Origin: Cellulomonas sp. 73-92
GTDB taxonomy: Bacteria; Actinomycetota; Actinomycetes; Actinomycetales; Cellulomonadaceae
Direction: 5' to 3'
Assembly: GCF_001898175.1 (NCBI RefSeq)
Contig: NZ_MKTH01000019.1
Span: 31,176 to 95,175, forward strand
DNA: 64,000 nt
Positions 52,580 through 60,874 of this stretch are shown here, piece by piece. Every line of letters starts with the position of its first letter. Position 1 is the first letter of the stretch. Made by a program: the position numbers and the translations under genes. Below the pieces are notes generated by a model, which saw only the letters and a list, made by a program, of their open reading frames with translations, searched no databases and was not told where the DNA came from.

Positions 52580-52861
52580 TTAGCTGCGCACGAGGCGGGC
52601 GATCGCCGCCGACGCCTCGTGCACCTTCTCCTGGTGCAGCTCGCCGCCGACCTGGGCCGCCTCGGACAGGCAGTGGCGCAGGTGCTCGTCGAGCAGCACG
52701 AGCGCGACCGACTGCAGGGCACGGGAGGCGGCCGAGACCTGGGTGAGCACGTCGATGCAGTACGCCTGCTCGTCGACCATCCGGGCGATGCCGCGCACCT
52801 GCCCTTCGATCCGGTGCAGCCGCAGCAGGAGGGCGTCCTGTTCGGTTTGGCTGGCGGCCAT
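52580..52861 (-). CDS. csoR: copper-sensing repressor CsoR
   Basis: A 93-residue DUF156/CsoR protein of standard length. RLHRIEGQVRGIARMVDEQA carries the family's basic DNA-contact helix. The Cu(I) ligands Cys-His-Cys are visible: Cys in EQAYCIDVLTQVSAA (C35), then His and Cys in LLDEHLRHCLSEAAQ (H60, C64). With Cu(I) bound it releases its operators. Two matching palindromes (50969-50995, 55842-55858) flank the locus, one before each ATPase transcript. It is 53 bp downstream of the fusion-ATPase gene and probably co-transcribed with it. Confidence 0.94.
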   Translation of the reverse strand: MAASQTEQDALLLRLHRIEGQVRGIARMVDEQAYCIDVLTQVSAASRALQSVALVLLDEHLRHCLSEAAQVGGELHQEKVHEASAAIARLVRS

Positions 52862-52914
52862 GGCGTGTCCCTCCTCGTGCCTGGTCGGTCGCGGTGGTGG
52901 GGTCTGGGGTCCGG

Positions 52915-55728
52915 TCAGGCCGTGGCGTGCGGGTGGCCGTAGCGGTGCGGGTCGGCGTCGAACGCGGCGGCGCAGCCCGGGGAGCAGAAGTAGAACCTGG
53001 TCCCGTCGTGCTCGCGCGTGGTGGCGGTCGTCGGGTCGACCTTCATGCCGCAGACCGGGTCGACGACCTCGGTGACGCTGGTGTCGGGGGTGTGGCCGTG
53101 GTGGTGCATGGGGTCCTCCTCGTGTTCGTCGTGCTCGCTTGCCAGCTCGACCACCGGGGTGACGGTCGAGGTCTTCGGGTGGGCGGTGGACGGCCGCGGG
53201 GTGAAGCGGCGCAGCCGGTTGGCGTTGGTGACCACCGACAGCGACGAGGCCGCCATCGCCAGGGCCGCGATGATCGGGCTGAGCAGCAGCCCGAAGGCGG
53301 GGTAGAGCGCGCCGGCCGCGATGGGGATGCCGATCGCGTTGTAGCCGAACGCGAAGCCGAGGTTCTGGCGGATGTTGCGCATGGTGGCCCGGGACAGGTC
53401 GATGGCCGTCACTAGACCGCCGAGGTTGCCGGAGATCAGGGTGATGTCGGAGGACTCGATGGCCACGTCGGTGCCGGTGCCGATCGCCGAGCCGACGTCC
53501 GCCTGAGCCAGGGCGGGGGCATCGTTGATGCCGTCGCCGACCATCCCCACGATCCGGCCCTCGGCCTGCAGCCGCTTGACCTCGCGGGCCTTGTGCTCAG
53601 GCAGCACCTCAGCCACCACCCGGCCGATGCCGACCTGCCGGGCGACGGCCGCCGCGGTGCCGCGGTTGTCGCCGGTCATCATGACGACATCGATGCCGCG
53701 GGCGGTCAGGTCGGCGATCGCCGCCGCCGAGCTCTCCTTGATCGGATCGGCCACGCCGATCACGCCAGCGGGGAAGCCGTCGACGGCCACCAGCATCGGA
53801 GTGTGGCCGAAGGCCGCGAGCTCCTCGAAGTCGCCGAGCAGACTCCTCGAGTCGATCCCGGCGGCCGCCAGCAGCCGCTGGTTACCGACGAGCACCTGTT
53901 CGCCGTCGACCCGAGCGCGCACACCCTGACCGGTAACGGACTCGAACGAGCTCGCGGTCGGCACGACCAGTCCACGCTCACGCGTCCCTGCGACGATCGC
54001 GGCGGCCAGCGGGTGCTCGGAGTCGCGTTCGGCGGCGGCGACCAGTCGCAGCAGCTCATCGCCGTCCATCCCGTGGGCAGGTCGCACGTCGGTCAGAGCC
54101 GGGGCACCGGCGGTGATGGTGCCGGTCTTGTCCAGCACGACGGTGGTCAGCTTGTGCGCGGTCTCCAGCGCCTCGGCGGAGCGGATCAGGATGCCGTGCG
54201 TGGCGCCCTTGCCGGTGCCGACCGTGATCGACAGCGGGGTAGCCAGGCCCAGCGCGCACGGGCAGGCGATAATGAGCACCGCCACAGCAGCGACCAGAGC
54301 GAACACACCGGCCGGCGACGGTCCCAGCAGCCACCACACGACGAACGACCAGATCGCGATCGTGATGACTGCGGGCACGAAGTAGCCGGACACCTTGTCC
54401 GCCAGCCGCTGGATCGGCGCCTTGGAGCCCTGCGCCTCGCGGACCAGCTTGATGATCTGAGCCAGCATCGTGTCCGCGCCAACCTTGGTCGCGGTGTACC
54501 GCAGCGACCCGGTCTGGTTGATCGTCGCCCCGATCACGCTGTCCCCGGCGGCCTTGACCACCGGAACGGGTTCGCCGGTGACCATCGACTCGTCCACCGG
54601 CGACCGACCGTCGGTGACCAAGCCGTCGACGGGCAGCTTCTCCCCCGGGCGAATGATGACGGTGTCGCCCACGACCACGTCTTCGACGCCGATCTCGAAC
54701 TCTTCCCCACCCCGCACCACCCGGGCGATGCGCGGCTGCAGGCCGATCAGGGCCCGAATGGCCTCACCGGTACCCGCCTTGGCCTTGGTCTCCAGCAGCC
54801 GACCCAGCAGGATCAGGGTCAAGATGACCCCGACCGCCTCGTAGTAGACCTCCCGCGAGTCCGCAGGCAGAACGCCCGGGGCAAACGTGCTGACCAGGCT
54901 GAACCCGAACGCAGCGATCGACCCCAACGTGATCAAGGAGTTCATGTCGGCGGTCCGGTGGGCTAGCGCCAGCCAGCCGGTGCGGTGAATCGGCCAACCG
55001 GTGTAGACCATCACCGGGGCGATCAGCAGCAGCTGGAACCACGTCCGCATCAGCAGGTCGGGCACCCAGGTGGCCCCGAACAGCGACGTGGACATCACAG
55101 CCAGCAGCACCGGAGCGGTCAAGATCGCGCCAGCGATCACCCGACGGCGCAGGTCGGCGATCTCGGCGGCCCGCTCGGCCGCCTCGCCGTCCGGCGACGC
55201 ATCGCCGGACGGCGAGGACTGGCCGCCGGCCACAGGCTGCTCGGGTGCGGTCAGCTCGTCGCGCACAGCCGGCATGTGACCGTGATCGTGCCCGGCCGGC
55301 AGGCCGGAGGTGGTCGGGCGCTCCAGCACCGCGGTCGCCGTCCCGCCACCAGCCCGCCCACCGGCGGAGACGACCTTCAGGGTGCCATGCAGCATGTTCA
55401 TGCCGCAGGCAAAGCCGAACTCGCCAACCTGCTGCGGAGTGAACTCCACCGAAGTGGTCGCGTAGGCCGGCAAGGTCTGGTTCACCTTGAAGTCGGCGAA
55501 CACCACCCGCGAGGAGCAGTCCCCGGCCTCCTGCCGGTCGAACAGCAGCCGCACCGGCGTGCCCTGAACCACCTCGATCACATCGGGGCTGTAGCCGCCC
55601 TTGACCGCGACCGTCATGACCTGCACACCCTGCTCGACCGCCGCCCGGTGCGTACTGCGCGGCCCGAAGAAGTACCAGCCCAACAGCCCCGTCAGCACGA
55701 CGGCAACCGCTATGACGACGACATCCAT
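52915..55728 (-). CDS. copA: cupredoxin - P1B Cu-ATPase (CPC) - YHS fusion
   Basis: A 937-residue fusion protein. Residues 1-20 are a membrane helix ([20 protein letters not shown]). Residues about 35-125 form a cupredoxin-like domain ([20 protein letters not shown], then [19 protein letters not shown] with Cys, Met and His in copper-ligand positions). A His-rich link (AGHDHGHMP) follows. The P1B core has [69 protein letters not shown] and [16 protein letters not shown]. The last ~60 residues form a YHS domain ([32 protein letters not shown]). It exports Cu(I). No N-terminal HMA domain is present; the cupredoxin probably supplies or accepts copper outside. It is controlled by the CsoR box 114 bp upstream. 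Confidence 0.93.
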   Translation of the reverse strand: MDVVVIAVAVVLTGLLGWYFFGPRSTHRAAVEQGVQVMTVAVKGGYSPDVIEVVQGTPVRLLFDRQEAGDCSSRVVFADFKVNQTLPAYATTSVEFTPQQVGEFGFACGMNMLHGTLKVVSAGGRAGGGTATAVLERPTTSGLPAGHDHGHMPAVRDELTAPEQPVAGGQSSPSGDASPDGEAAERAAEIADLRRRVIAGAILTAPVLLAVMSTSLFGATWVPDLLMRTWFQLLLIAPVMVYTGWPIHRTGWLALAHRTADMNSLITLGSIAAFGFSLVSTFAPGVLPADSREVYYEAVGVILTLILLGRLLETKAKAGTGEAIRALIGLQPRIARVVRGGEEFEIGVEDVVVGDTVIIRPGEKLPVDGLVTDGRSPVDESMVTGEPVPVVKAAGDSVIGATINQTGSLRYTATKVGADTMLAQIIKLVREAQGSKAPIQRLADKVSGYFVPAVITIAIWSFVVWWLLGPSPAGVFALVAAVAVLIIACPCALGLATPLSITVGTGKGATHGILIRSAEALETAHKLTTVVLDKTGTITAGAPALTDVRPAHGMDGDELLRLVAAAERDSEHPLAAAIVAGTRERGLVVPTASSFESVTGQGVRARVDGEQVLVGNQRLLAAAGIDSRSLLGDFEELAAFGHTPMLVAVDGFPAGVIGVADPIKESSAAAIADLTARGIDVVMMTGDNRGTAAAVARQVGIGRVVAEVLPEHKAREVKRLQAEGRIVGMVGDGINDAPALAQADVGSAIGTGTDVAIESSDITLISGNLGGLVTAIDLSRATMRNIRQNLGFAFGYNAIGIPIAAGALYPAFGLLLSPIIAALAMAASSLSVVTNANRLRRFTPRPSTAHPKTSTVTPVVELASEHDEHEEDPMHHHGHTPDTSVTEVVDPVCGMKVDPTTATTREHDGTRFYFCSPGCAAAFDADPHRYGHPHATA

Positions 55729-55841
55729 GGTCGTGCACTCCTTCCCTGCGCCGACCGGCGGCCGGCGGCAACTGGCCCCCCGCGGGCCGGGTGCGCGCTG
55801 CTCCACCGCAGTCCTGTCGCACTTCGGTCCACCGCTTCCCG

Positions 55842-55858
55842 ATACCCCGCGGGGGTAT
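55842..55858. promoter_or_regulatory. CsoR operator 2
   Basis: ATACCCC-GCG-GGGGTAT is a perfect palindrome with the same core as the site at 50969, 114-130 bp upstream of the fusion ATPase start. Its presence in front of the second copper-pump transcript supports control by the CsoR encoded at 52580-52861. Confidence 0.85.
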
Positions 55859-55986
55859 TTGCAGCGTAGGGCGAGGAATGCTGCGCGTCGCTTGCGTCGC
55901 CATAGAGATTCGATAAAGAAACCTCGGTGCTCCAGGTCGAGTCGGCGCCCCCGGCACCTGTCGCTCCAGGCGGCCGGCGGCACCGG

Positions 55987-56265
55987 TCAGTGGCTGGGCG
56001 GCAGGGTTCGGGTGGCAGCGACCCCAGGTGTGTCCGGGACCGGTGCGTCCAGCGGCGCGAAGGTGAAGCCGACCTTGGTGACCGCGGCGGCGATCTGTTC
56101 GGTGGGCACCGGTCCGAGTGCGGTCACCGTGAGCGCTGACGGCGCACCGTGGACCAAGGTCACGCCGACGCCGATGACGCCCGGCACAGCGCGGACCGCG
56201 TCCATCAGCTCCGCCAGGCATGTCCCGCAGGCCAGGCCGGCGACAGCGAACGCTCTGCTGCTCAT
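55987..56265 (-). CDS. CopZ-like heavy-metal-associated (HMA) protein
   Basis: A 92-residue protein. RAFAVAGLACGTCLAELMDA carries the CxxC metal site (CGTC) at the usual position of the ferredoxin-like HMA fold, and VPTEQIAAAVTKVGFTFAPL the second helix and strand. The first residue of the standard GMTC motif is changed (GLAC). It extends about 20 residues beyond typical CopZ. Probable copper chaperone delivering metal to the ATPases downstream; it lies upstream of the second CsoR box, so it may be expressed separately. Confidence 0.85.
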   Translation of the reverse strand: MSSRAFAVAGLACGTCLAELMDAVRAVPGVIGVGVTLVHGAPSALTVTALGPVPTEQIAAAVTKVGFTFAPLDAPVPDTPGVAATRTLPPSH

Positions 56266-56633
56266 GGCTTCGCCCTCCCCATGTTCTGATCGGCATCGTC
56301 GGGCACCTCGCCGGCTGTTGGGCTGAGGGTCGATCAGGGAACGACGAAACTCTCGTCAACCCGTTCCCGGCCCTGTCGGGATGCCCAGGCCGTCACGCGA
56401 TCGGTGGGGGTGCTGCCGGTCCGTCGCCTCGGTGGCGGTCAAGACCGGCCCGCGCGGCTCCGCGCGGCGACTTCGGCCGGGCCGGCCTGTTGCCACCCAG
56501 TTCGTGGCGGGGCTGATCCGGGTGGTGCGGTGGACGGGTACGGGCCGGACGATACGACGCTGCACCGCCCGGCCCGTACGCGTTTTGCTCAAGGTGGTGT
56601 GCCAGGACCTTGGCCCGGGAAGGGCTGGGGGTA
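56266..56633. other. intergenic region, no gene seen
   Basis: A 368-bp GC-rich region between the HMA gene and the FAD oxidoreductase. Overlapping open frames exist, but none has recognisable features and no operator-like repeat was found. Confidence 0.45.
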
Positions 56634-57866
56634 CTACGGCGCCAGGCAGCAGCCCGCCGTCTGGGGCGCATGGGTGCCTGGTGGGCAGTCGCAGCTGGCC
56701 GCGCAGGCGGCCAGGTCCGTGGCGTCTTCCGCGCGGTGAGCGGCGGGCCCGCTCGTGCACGGCACGCGGGACAGCGTGCGGGTCGCCTTGGTGTCAGGGG
56801 CCGCGCGCAGGGTGTCGGGGTTGGCGACCTGCCAGTAGGCGGCCTGCAGCAGGGGCGAAAGCCTGGGGCTGGCCGAGGTGCGCACGGCGTGAGCGACGAC
56901 GCTCGGGGGCAGGTGCAGGGCCCAGGACTGCATGTGCTCCAGCGTCCGGTAGGCCGGACGAGTCCTGGTCACGGCCGTCCGGTAGCGGGCCAGTGCTGTG
57001 GGCAGGTCCTGGCGGCCGAGCAGCACGGCGCGGGCCTGTCGGCCGGCTTCTTGTCCGAACACCAGGGCGGGGCGGATGCCCTCTCCGGTCAGCGGCAGGC
57101 ACTGGCCGGCTGCGTCACCGACGAGGAAGACCTTGTCGGTGACCGGTTCGGCCAGCCGGGAGGGAAACGCGCCGCCGTGGATCGCCTTGGCGGGCAGCTC
57201 GTCCACGTGCGTGAAGCGAGTCAGGTCGCGTTTGAGGCCGTGGGGGTGGGCCAGGTAGGAGGCCGTTCCCTCCCGGACGTGGTCGCCGGCGGGGAAGGCC
57301 CAGTGCACGCCGTCCGGGCGGCCTGGCGGGCGGAACCAGAACTCCAGGGCGCAGCCGGCATGAGCGGTGCCGGTCTCCACGCCCGTGGAGGTGTGCGCCC
57401 GGTCCAGGGGCGGGGCCCCCAGGGCGCGGGCCAGGACCCGCCGCCATCCCGAGGCGTCGATCAGCACTGCTGCGCGGACCCGGCGGGCACCCAGCCGCAG
57501 CGTGCCGTCGGGGTCGATCCCGCCGAACGGCGCTACCGCGACCTGCACGTCCCCGAGCTGGCTGGCCAGGACCTGGCACAGCGTGGCGTAGTCGAAGGTC
57601 GCGAAGGGGCGGTGCGTGGTGTCGAAGCCGACGCGCCGGCCGGCCACGTTGAGCACGACTCTCGGGTGGACCTGCTCGAGTGCGTCGCCGGCGTCGAGGC
57701 GTTCGAGCACGGCCAGCAGCGTGCCGCACGCGGAGGTCTGGCCGGCCCCGATCGGCTCTCGGTCTACCAGCAGCACGCGCCCGGCACCGGACAGCTGGCC
57801 GGCGGCCGCCAGTCCGGCGAAGCTGGCACCGACCACGACTGCGTCATAGGTCTCGATCTGGCTCAT
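56634..57866 (-). CDS. FAD-dependent oxidoreductase (geranylgeranyl-reductase-like) with Cys-rich tail
   Basis: A 410-residue flavoprotein. The N-terminal dinucleotide motif is YDAVVVGASFAGLAAAGQLS (GxGxxG-like), followed by VLLVDREPIGAGQTSACGT. VLIDASGWRRVLARALG and VFLVGDAAGQCLPLTGEGIR (the GD motif binding the FAD ribityl) mark the GGR/p-hydroxybenzoate-hydroxylase fold. A helical domain (PTALARYRTAVTRTRPAYRT) follows. The last ~25 residues are unusual: CAASCDCPPGTHAPQTAGCC has five Cys, suggesting metal or persulfide binding. Found inside a copper island, it may reduce a quinone or lipid or detoxify metal; substrate unknown. Confidence 0.78.
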   Translation of the reverse strand: MSQIETYDAVVVGASFAGLAAAGQLSGAGRVLLVDREPIGAGQTSACGTLLAVLERLDAGDALEQVHPRVVLNVAGRRVGFDTTHRPFATFDYATLCQVLASQLGDVQVAVAPFGGIDPDGTLRLGARRVRAAVLIDASGWRRVLARALGAPPLDRAHTSTGVETGTAHAGCALEFWFRPPGRPDGVHWAFPAGDHVREGTASYLAHPHGLKRDLTRFTHVDELPAKAIHGGAFPSRLAEPVTDKVFLVGDAAGQCLPLTGEGIRPALVFGQEAGRQARAVLLGRQDLPTALARYRTAVTRTRPAYRTLEHMQSWALHLPPSVVAHAVRTSASPRLSPLLQAAYWQVANPDTLRAAPDTKATRTLSRVPCTSGPAAHRAEDATDLAACAASCDCPPGTHAPQTAGCCLAP

Positions 57867-57972
57867 GCTCGCCTCCCGATGCCGTCGTACCGGCCACGGC
57901 CGACCGATCCGGGCGTTGTGCTGGCCGGCCCGTCCCCGGCGGAGCGGGCGCCGACGTGGCGGCGGCGGGTGG

Positions 57973-58227
57973 TCATCGTGGGGGCGACCCGGTCGGCGGG
58001 CCGCCCGCAGCCGACGGCCGGTGGGCCGCCTCGTGGCTGGTGGACTCCTGCGGGTGCGCGCCCTGGTGGGCCGAACCTCCGCAGTGCCCACCGGCCGCAC
58101 CGCCGTGCCCGCCTGCCCCGCCGCCGTGCCCGCCGTGGCCCCCATGCCCGCCGTGGCCGGCGTGCATGAAGACCATGGCGCCGACAAGCAAGAGCCAGTA
58201 CCAGTTGTTGGCCAGGAAGGTGATCAT
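57973..58227 (-). CDS. Gly/His-repeat membrane protein
   Basis: An 84-residue protein. One hydrophobic helix (ITFLANNWYWLLLVGAMVFM) is followed by AGHGGHGGHGGHGGGAGGHG, a tandem GHG repeat, and AAGGHCGGSAHQGAH. The plan of a short DUF2933-like helix and metal-binding tail fits proteins of copper/silver islands. It is probably a membrane-bound metal scavenger. It is followed by the oxidoreductase gene in the same direction. Confidence 0.75.
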   Translation of the reverse strand: MITFLANNWYWLLLVGAMVFMHAGHGGHGGHGGHGGGAGGHGGAAGGHCGGSAHQGAHPQESTSHEAAHRPSAAGGPPTGSPPR

Positions 58228-58274
58228 CGGGACCTCCGGGATCGCTGCAGAAGGATGGTTGGGGACAACGGGCG

Positions 58275-58895
58275 TCAGGCGGTCTTGCGTCGCGGCGGGT
58301 TGGGCGCCACGGGCACCAGGGAGGTGACCGCCTGGCCAGTGCCGGCGCCGGGGTGGTGGTGCCCGACTTCGGCGACCCGGTGCCACCAGCCGATGCGGCG
58401 TTCCAGCCAGGCGTCGGCGCTGTAGCGGGCGGTGCCCTGGTAGTAGCTGAACGTCAGCAGCGCAGCGAACACCAGCGCGTACAAGATCGCGGTGCCGATG
58501 TCCGCGGCACCGGAGGTGTACGGGCCGCCGAAGCCCTCGGCGGTGGACCAGATCAGCAGGCTGAACACGATCGCGGCGCTGTAGGCGATCTTGCGGGCGA
58601 ACCCAACGATCAGCGCGGCGGCGATCAGCGTCTCCACGACGGCGACCAGGTAGGCGAAGAACGCGCTGTCCGGGTGCTGCAGGTCGATCCAGAACCGGAA
58701 CCAGGGCTGCAGCCAGCCGGGCTGGCCCTCGGCCTGCTCCATGATGGTGTCCATGTAGGCGGCCCGGAACCCGGGCAGCCACTTCAAGATCGCGTCGATG
58801 AGCCAGATCAGGCCGAACGTCACCCGCAGCGCGGTCTTGGGCCAGTGGCTCGCCGCCGCTGGGGTGGTGACCGAAATGGTGTCCGGTGTCGCCAT
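58275..58895 (-). CDS. DoxX-family membrane protein
   Basis: A 206-residue protein with four hydrophobic helices. ALRVTFGLIWLIDAILKWLP, GFRAAYMDTI, LVAVVETLIAAALIVGFARK and IGTAILYALVFAALLTFSYY follow the DoxX / thiosulfate:quinone-oxidoreductase small-subunit pattern. The soluble tail contains VGHHHPGAGTG, a possible metal site. DoxX proteins take part in redox or oxidative-stress membrane complexes. The start shares a base with the stop of the SHOCT gene, so both are coupled. Confidence 0.83.
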   Translation of the reverse strand: MATPDTISVTTPAAASHWPKTALRVTFGLIWLIDAILKWLPGFRAAYMDTIMEQAEGQPGWLQPWFRFWIDLQHPDSAFFAYLVAVVETLIAAALIVGFARKIAYSAAIVFSLLIWSTAEGFGGPYTSGAADIGTAILYALVFAALLTFSYYQGTARYSADAWLERRIGWWHRVAEVGHHHPGAGTGQAVTSLVPVAPNPPRRKTA

Positions 58896-59191
58896 CACAC
58901 ACCTCCTTTGAGTGTGCTCTGCCGGCCGGGCGGCGTGCTGACGGGGACCGGCGCCGTCGTGTCGACGGCTGGGCCGCCGTCGAGTTGCTGACGCAGCTGG
59001 ATGTAGGTGGTCAGGTCGACCTCGCCCACGGCGAGGCGAGCGTCGAGGGCCGCACGCGGGTCGGGGATCCGTTGTGCTGGTGTCGGGAACAGTCGGCACA
59101 CCGCCCAGACGGCCAGACCGATCACGAGCGCCAGAACGACGACCATGAACACCCAGCCACCGACGGTCATCCGGCTGCACCACAGGCCCAT
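58895..59191 (-). CDS. SHOCT-domain small membrane protein (second copy)
   Basis: A 98-residue protein with ATG at 59191. One helix (GGWVFMVVVLALVIGLAVWA) is followed by DPRAALDARLAVGEVDLTTY and IQLRQQLDGG, the SHOCT motif, and a Thr/Pro tail. It has the same architecture as the protein at 39650-39928 (helix, about 20-residue linker, SHOCT). It is first gene of a two-gene unit with doxX, preceded by 11-bp-phased repeats at 59260-59299. Confidence 0.8.
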   Translation of the reverse strand: MGLWCSRMTVGGWVFMVVVLALVIGLAVWAVCRLFPTPAQRIPDPRAALDARLAVGEVDLTTYIQLRQQLDGGPAVDTTAPVPVSTPPGRQSTLKGGV

Positions 59192-59259
59192 CGAGCCCTC
59201 CTCGCCGCGGGGTGAGCGGCGTGGGTAGCAACCGCTCACCCACCAGCCTCAAGGCCGTG

Positions 59260-59299
59260 GATCAAGTTCCGGGTCGGACACGATGAAGCCTTGCTCAAG
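59260..59299 (-). promoter_or_regulatory. 11-bp-phased repeat cluster upstream of SHOCT-doxX
   Basis: Plus-strand GATCAAG (59260), GATGAAG (59282) and GCTCAAG (59293) are spaced by 22 and 11 bp, the same spacing as the vanY cluster at 39398. They lie 69-108 bp upstream of the SHOCT start and just beyond the kinase gene's stop. Confidence 0.65.
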
Positions 59300-59306
59300 A
59301 TCGGCG

Positions 59307-60410
59307 TCAGGCCACCGGCAAGTCGATGATGAACCAGGCACCTTGCCCGACGCCGGGGCTGTGCGCGCTGATCGAGCCACCGTGCGCCCTAACCAGCGCC
59401 TTGGCGATCGCCAACCCGAGGCCGGAGCCGCCGCCGTGACCATCGCCGGAGGTGTTCACCCGGTAGAACCGCTCGAACACGTGCGGCAGGTACTGCTGCG
59501 CGATCCCGTCACCGGTGTCGGCCACGACGATGCGCACCCCATCGCTGCACGATGCTGCCGACAAGGTGACCTTGCCCCCGGCGGGAGTGTGGCGGATTGC
59601 GTTGTCCAGCAAGTTGCCCAAGACCTGCCCGAAGCGCTCAGGGTCGACTCTGACGTCAGGCAGCCCGGGCGCGATCCGGAGTACCAAGGCAACGCCGGCC
59701 CCGTCGGCGCGGTCTTGGGCGCCCAGCACGGCAGCGACGAGCAGGTCCGCTGGGTCGTGATCGATCTGGTCGAGGTGAAGGATGCCGCTCTCGGCTTGGG
59801 TGACGGCGGCCAGGTCCGAGGCCAATCGGGTCAGACGGCAGGCCTGAGCGCGCAGCACTTCAAGTGTGGTCGGCGTCAGCTCCCGCAGGCCTTCCTCGAG
59901 CGCGTCAAGGTAGGTCGAGATCGTCGCCACCGGTGTTCGCAGTTCATTGGCGACGTCCGCTGTCAGCAGGCGCCGTACCCGCTGGTCCTCCTCCAGCTGC
60001 TCGGCCATCGTGTTGAACGCCTCGGCGAGGTTGTCGAACTCGATCCCCACGTGAGGCTGAATCAGGTGTAGGTCGAATCGTCCAGCTGCCACCTCGCTGG
60101 CCGCACGGGACAGATTGCCCAGCGAGGAGCCCATCCTGCGGGCGAGCAGCAGGCTAACCGCCAGGGCCGTCAACGTCGCGGCCGTCAGAGCGACTGCCAA
60201 GGTCAGAGCACTGACGGCGGCGAATTCCATCTCGGCATGCTCGACGATGGCTCCAGAGGCAGCCCGCACGTCGGCGGCCATGTGCCGGTCAAACAGGGCA
60301 GGTCCGATTGGCCCAGCGACCAGTCCTGCGGCTGCTGCCGCTGCTATGAGGACCAGTGCCATCGCGATCATGAGACGGACTGCGATGCCAGCGCGCGCGG
60401 GCCGGATCAT
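59307..60410 (-). CDS. sensor histidine kinase with Asn in the H-box (possible pseudokinase)
   Basis: A 367-residue membrane kinase. Two helices (LMIAMALVLIAAAAAAGLVA and FAAVSALTLAVALTAATLTA) flank a short extracytoplasmic loop. A HAMP segment (LSRAASEVAAGRFDL) leads to the dimerisation helix LLTADVANELRTPVATISTY. The phospho-accepting His of the H-box (normally AHELRTP) is Asn155, codon AAT at 59946-59948. The ATPase domain is intact: GQVLGNLLDNAIRHTPAGG (N box), VADTGDGIAQQYLPHVFERF (G1/F) and GGGSGLGLAIAKALVRAHGG (G2). The response-regulator gene that normally precedes such kinases is missing. It could be inactive, act as a phosphatase, or partner another kinase. Confidence 0.88.
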   Translation of the reverse strand: MIRPARAGIAVRLMIAMALVLIAAAAAAGLVAGPIGPALFDRHMAADVRAASGAIVEHAEMEFAAVSALTLAVALTAATLTALAVSLLLARRMGSSLGNLSRAASEVAAGRFDLHLIQPHVGIEFDNLAEAFNTMAEQLEEDQRVRRLLTADVANELRTPVATISTYLDALEEGLRELTPTTLEVLRAQACRLTRLASDLAAVTQAESGILHLDQIDHDPADLLVAAVLGAQDRADGAGVALVLRIAPGLPDVRVDPERFGQVLGNLLDNAIRHTPAGGKVTLSAASCSDGVRIVVADTGDGIAQQYLPHVFERFYRVNTSGDGHGGGSGLGLAIAKALVRAHGGSISAHSPGVGQGAWFIIDLPVA

Positions 60411-60874
60411 CTGCCGCCACCCATCCCCGATCCGCCGTGGTTCCCGTGCCGCTGCTCGGTCACGGCGTCGCCATACGTGCGGCGCCGAACGAATGTCCCA
60501 GCGATCATGACGCTCAGTGTCGCCATGCTCGAACGCTCTGCGGATGCATCGACGCACCCGAATGGCGCGCTTGATCGAATCTTGATGAGAAGGACACAGA
60601 CCGCGCAGGTCTGTGGACCAACACTGGATCGCTCGTGGTGGCTGACCCGCAAGGGTGACGTCCGAAACCCACGGCAGATCGGAGACGCGGTGAGCCCAGC
60701 CTCCAGGCACTGCACGGCAGGCGGTGATGCTTGCTCGTGTCGTTCGCTCCTGCGACGGCGGCCATGGCGTCGCGGTCAAAGCGATGGCCAGACCTTCGAT
60801 CCGCAGATCGCTCGAGTTGCGAGCCAAACAGGGGCCTGCAGCCCGCCAGCCTCGGACCAGCGGGGGTCGCGCCC
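60411..60874. other. intergenic region at island/nuo junction
   Basis: A 464-bp divergent region between the kinase (minus) and nuoD (plus). A cognate response-regulator gene would be expected on the minus strand and nuoC on the plus strand; neither is present. It holds a 60573-60590 pair of GATCGAA/GATGAGA in 11-bp register, resembling the regulator sites elsewhere in the window. The sequence from about 60700 on has no recognisable coding or tRNA-like feature. Confidence 0.5.
60573..60590 (-). promoter_or_regulatory. weak 11-bp-phased repeat pair upstream of kinase
   Basis: GATCGAA (60573) and GATGAGA (60584) are 11 bp apart on the plus strand. It is the weakest of the five clusters and lies where the promoter of a lost response regulator-kinase operon would be. 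Confidence 0.4.

Noticed and set aside
57973..58227. Tandem DNA repeat as a possible CRISPR or VNTR element
   Set aside because: The periodicity is that of GHG codons in a real small gene with helix and start, so it is coding repeat.
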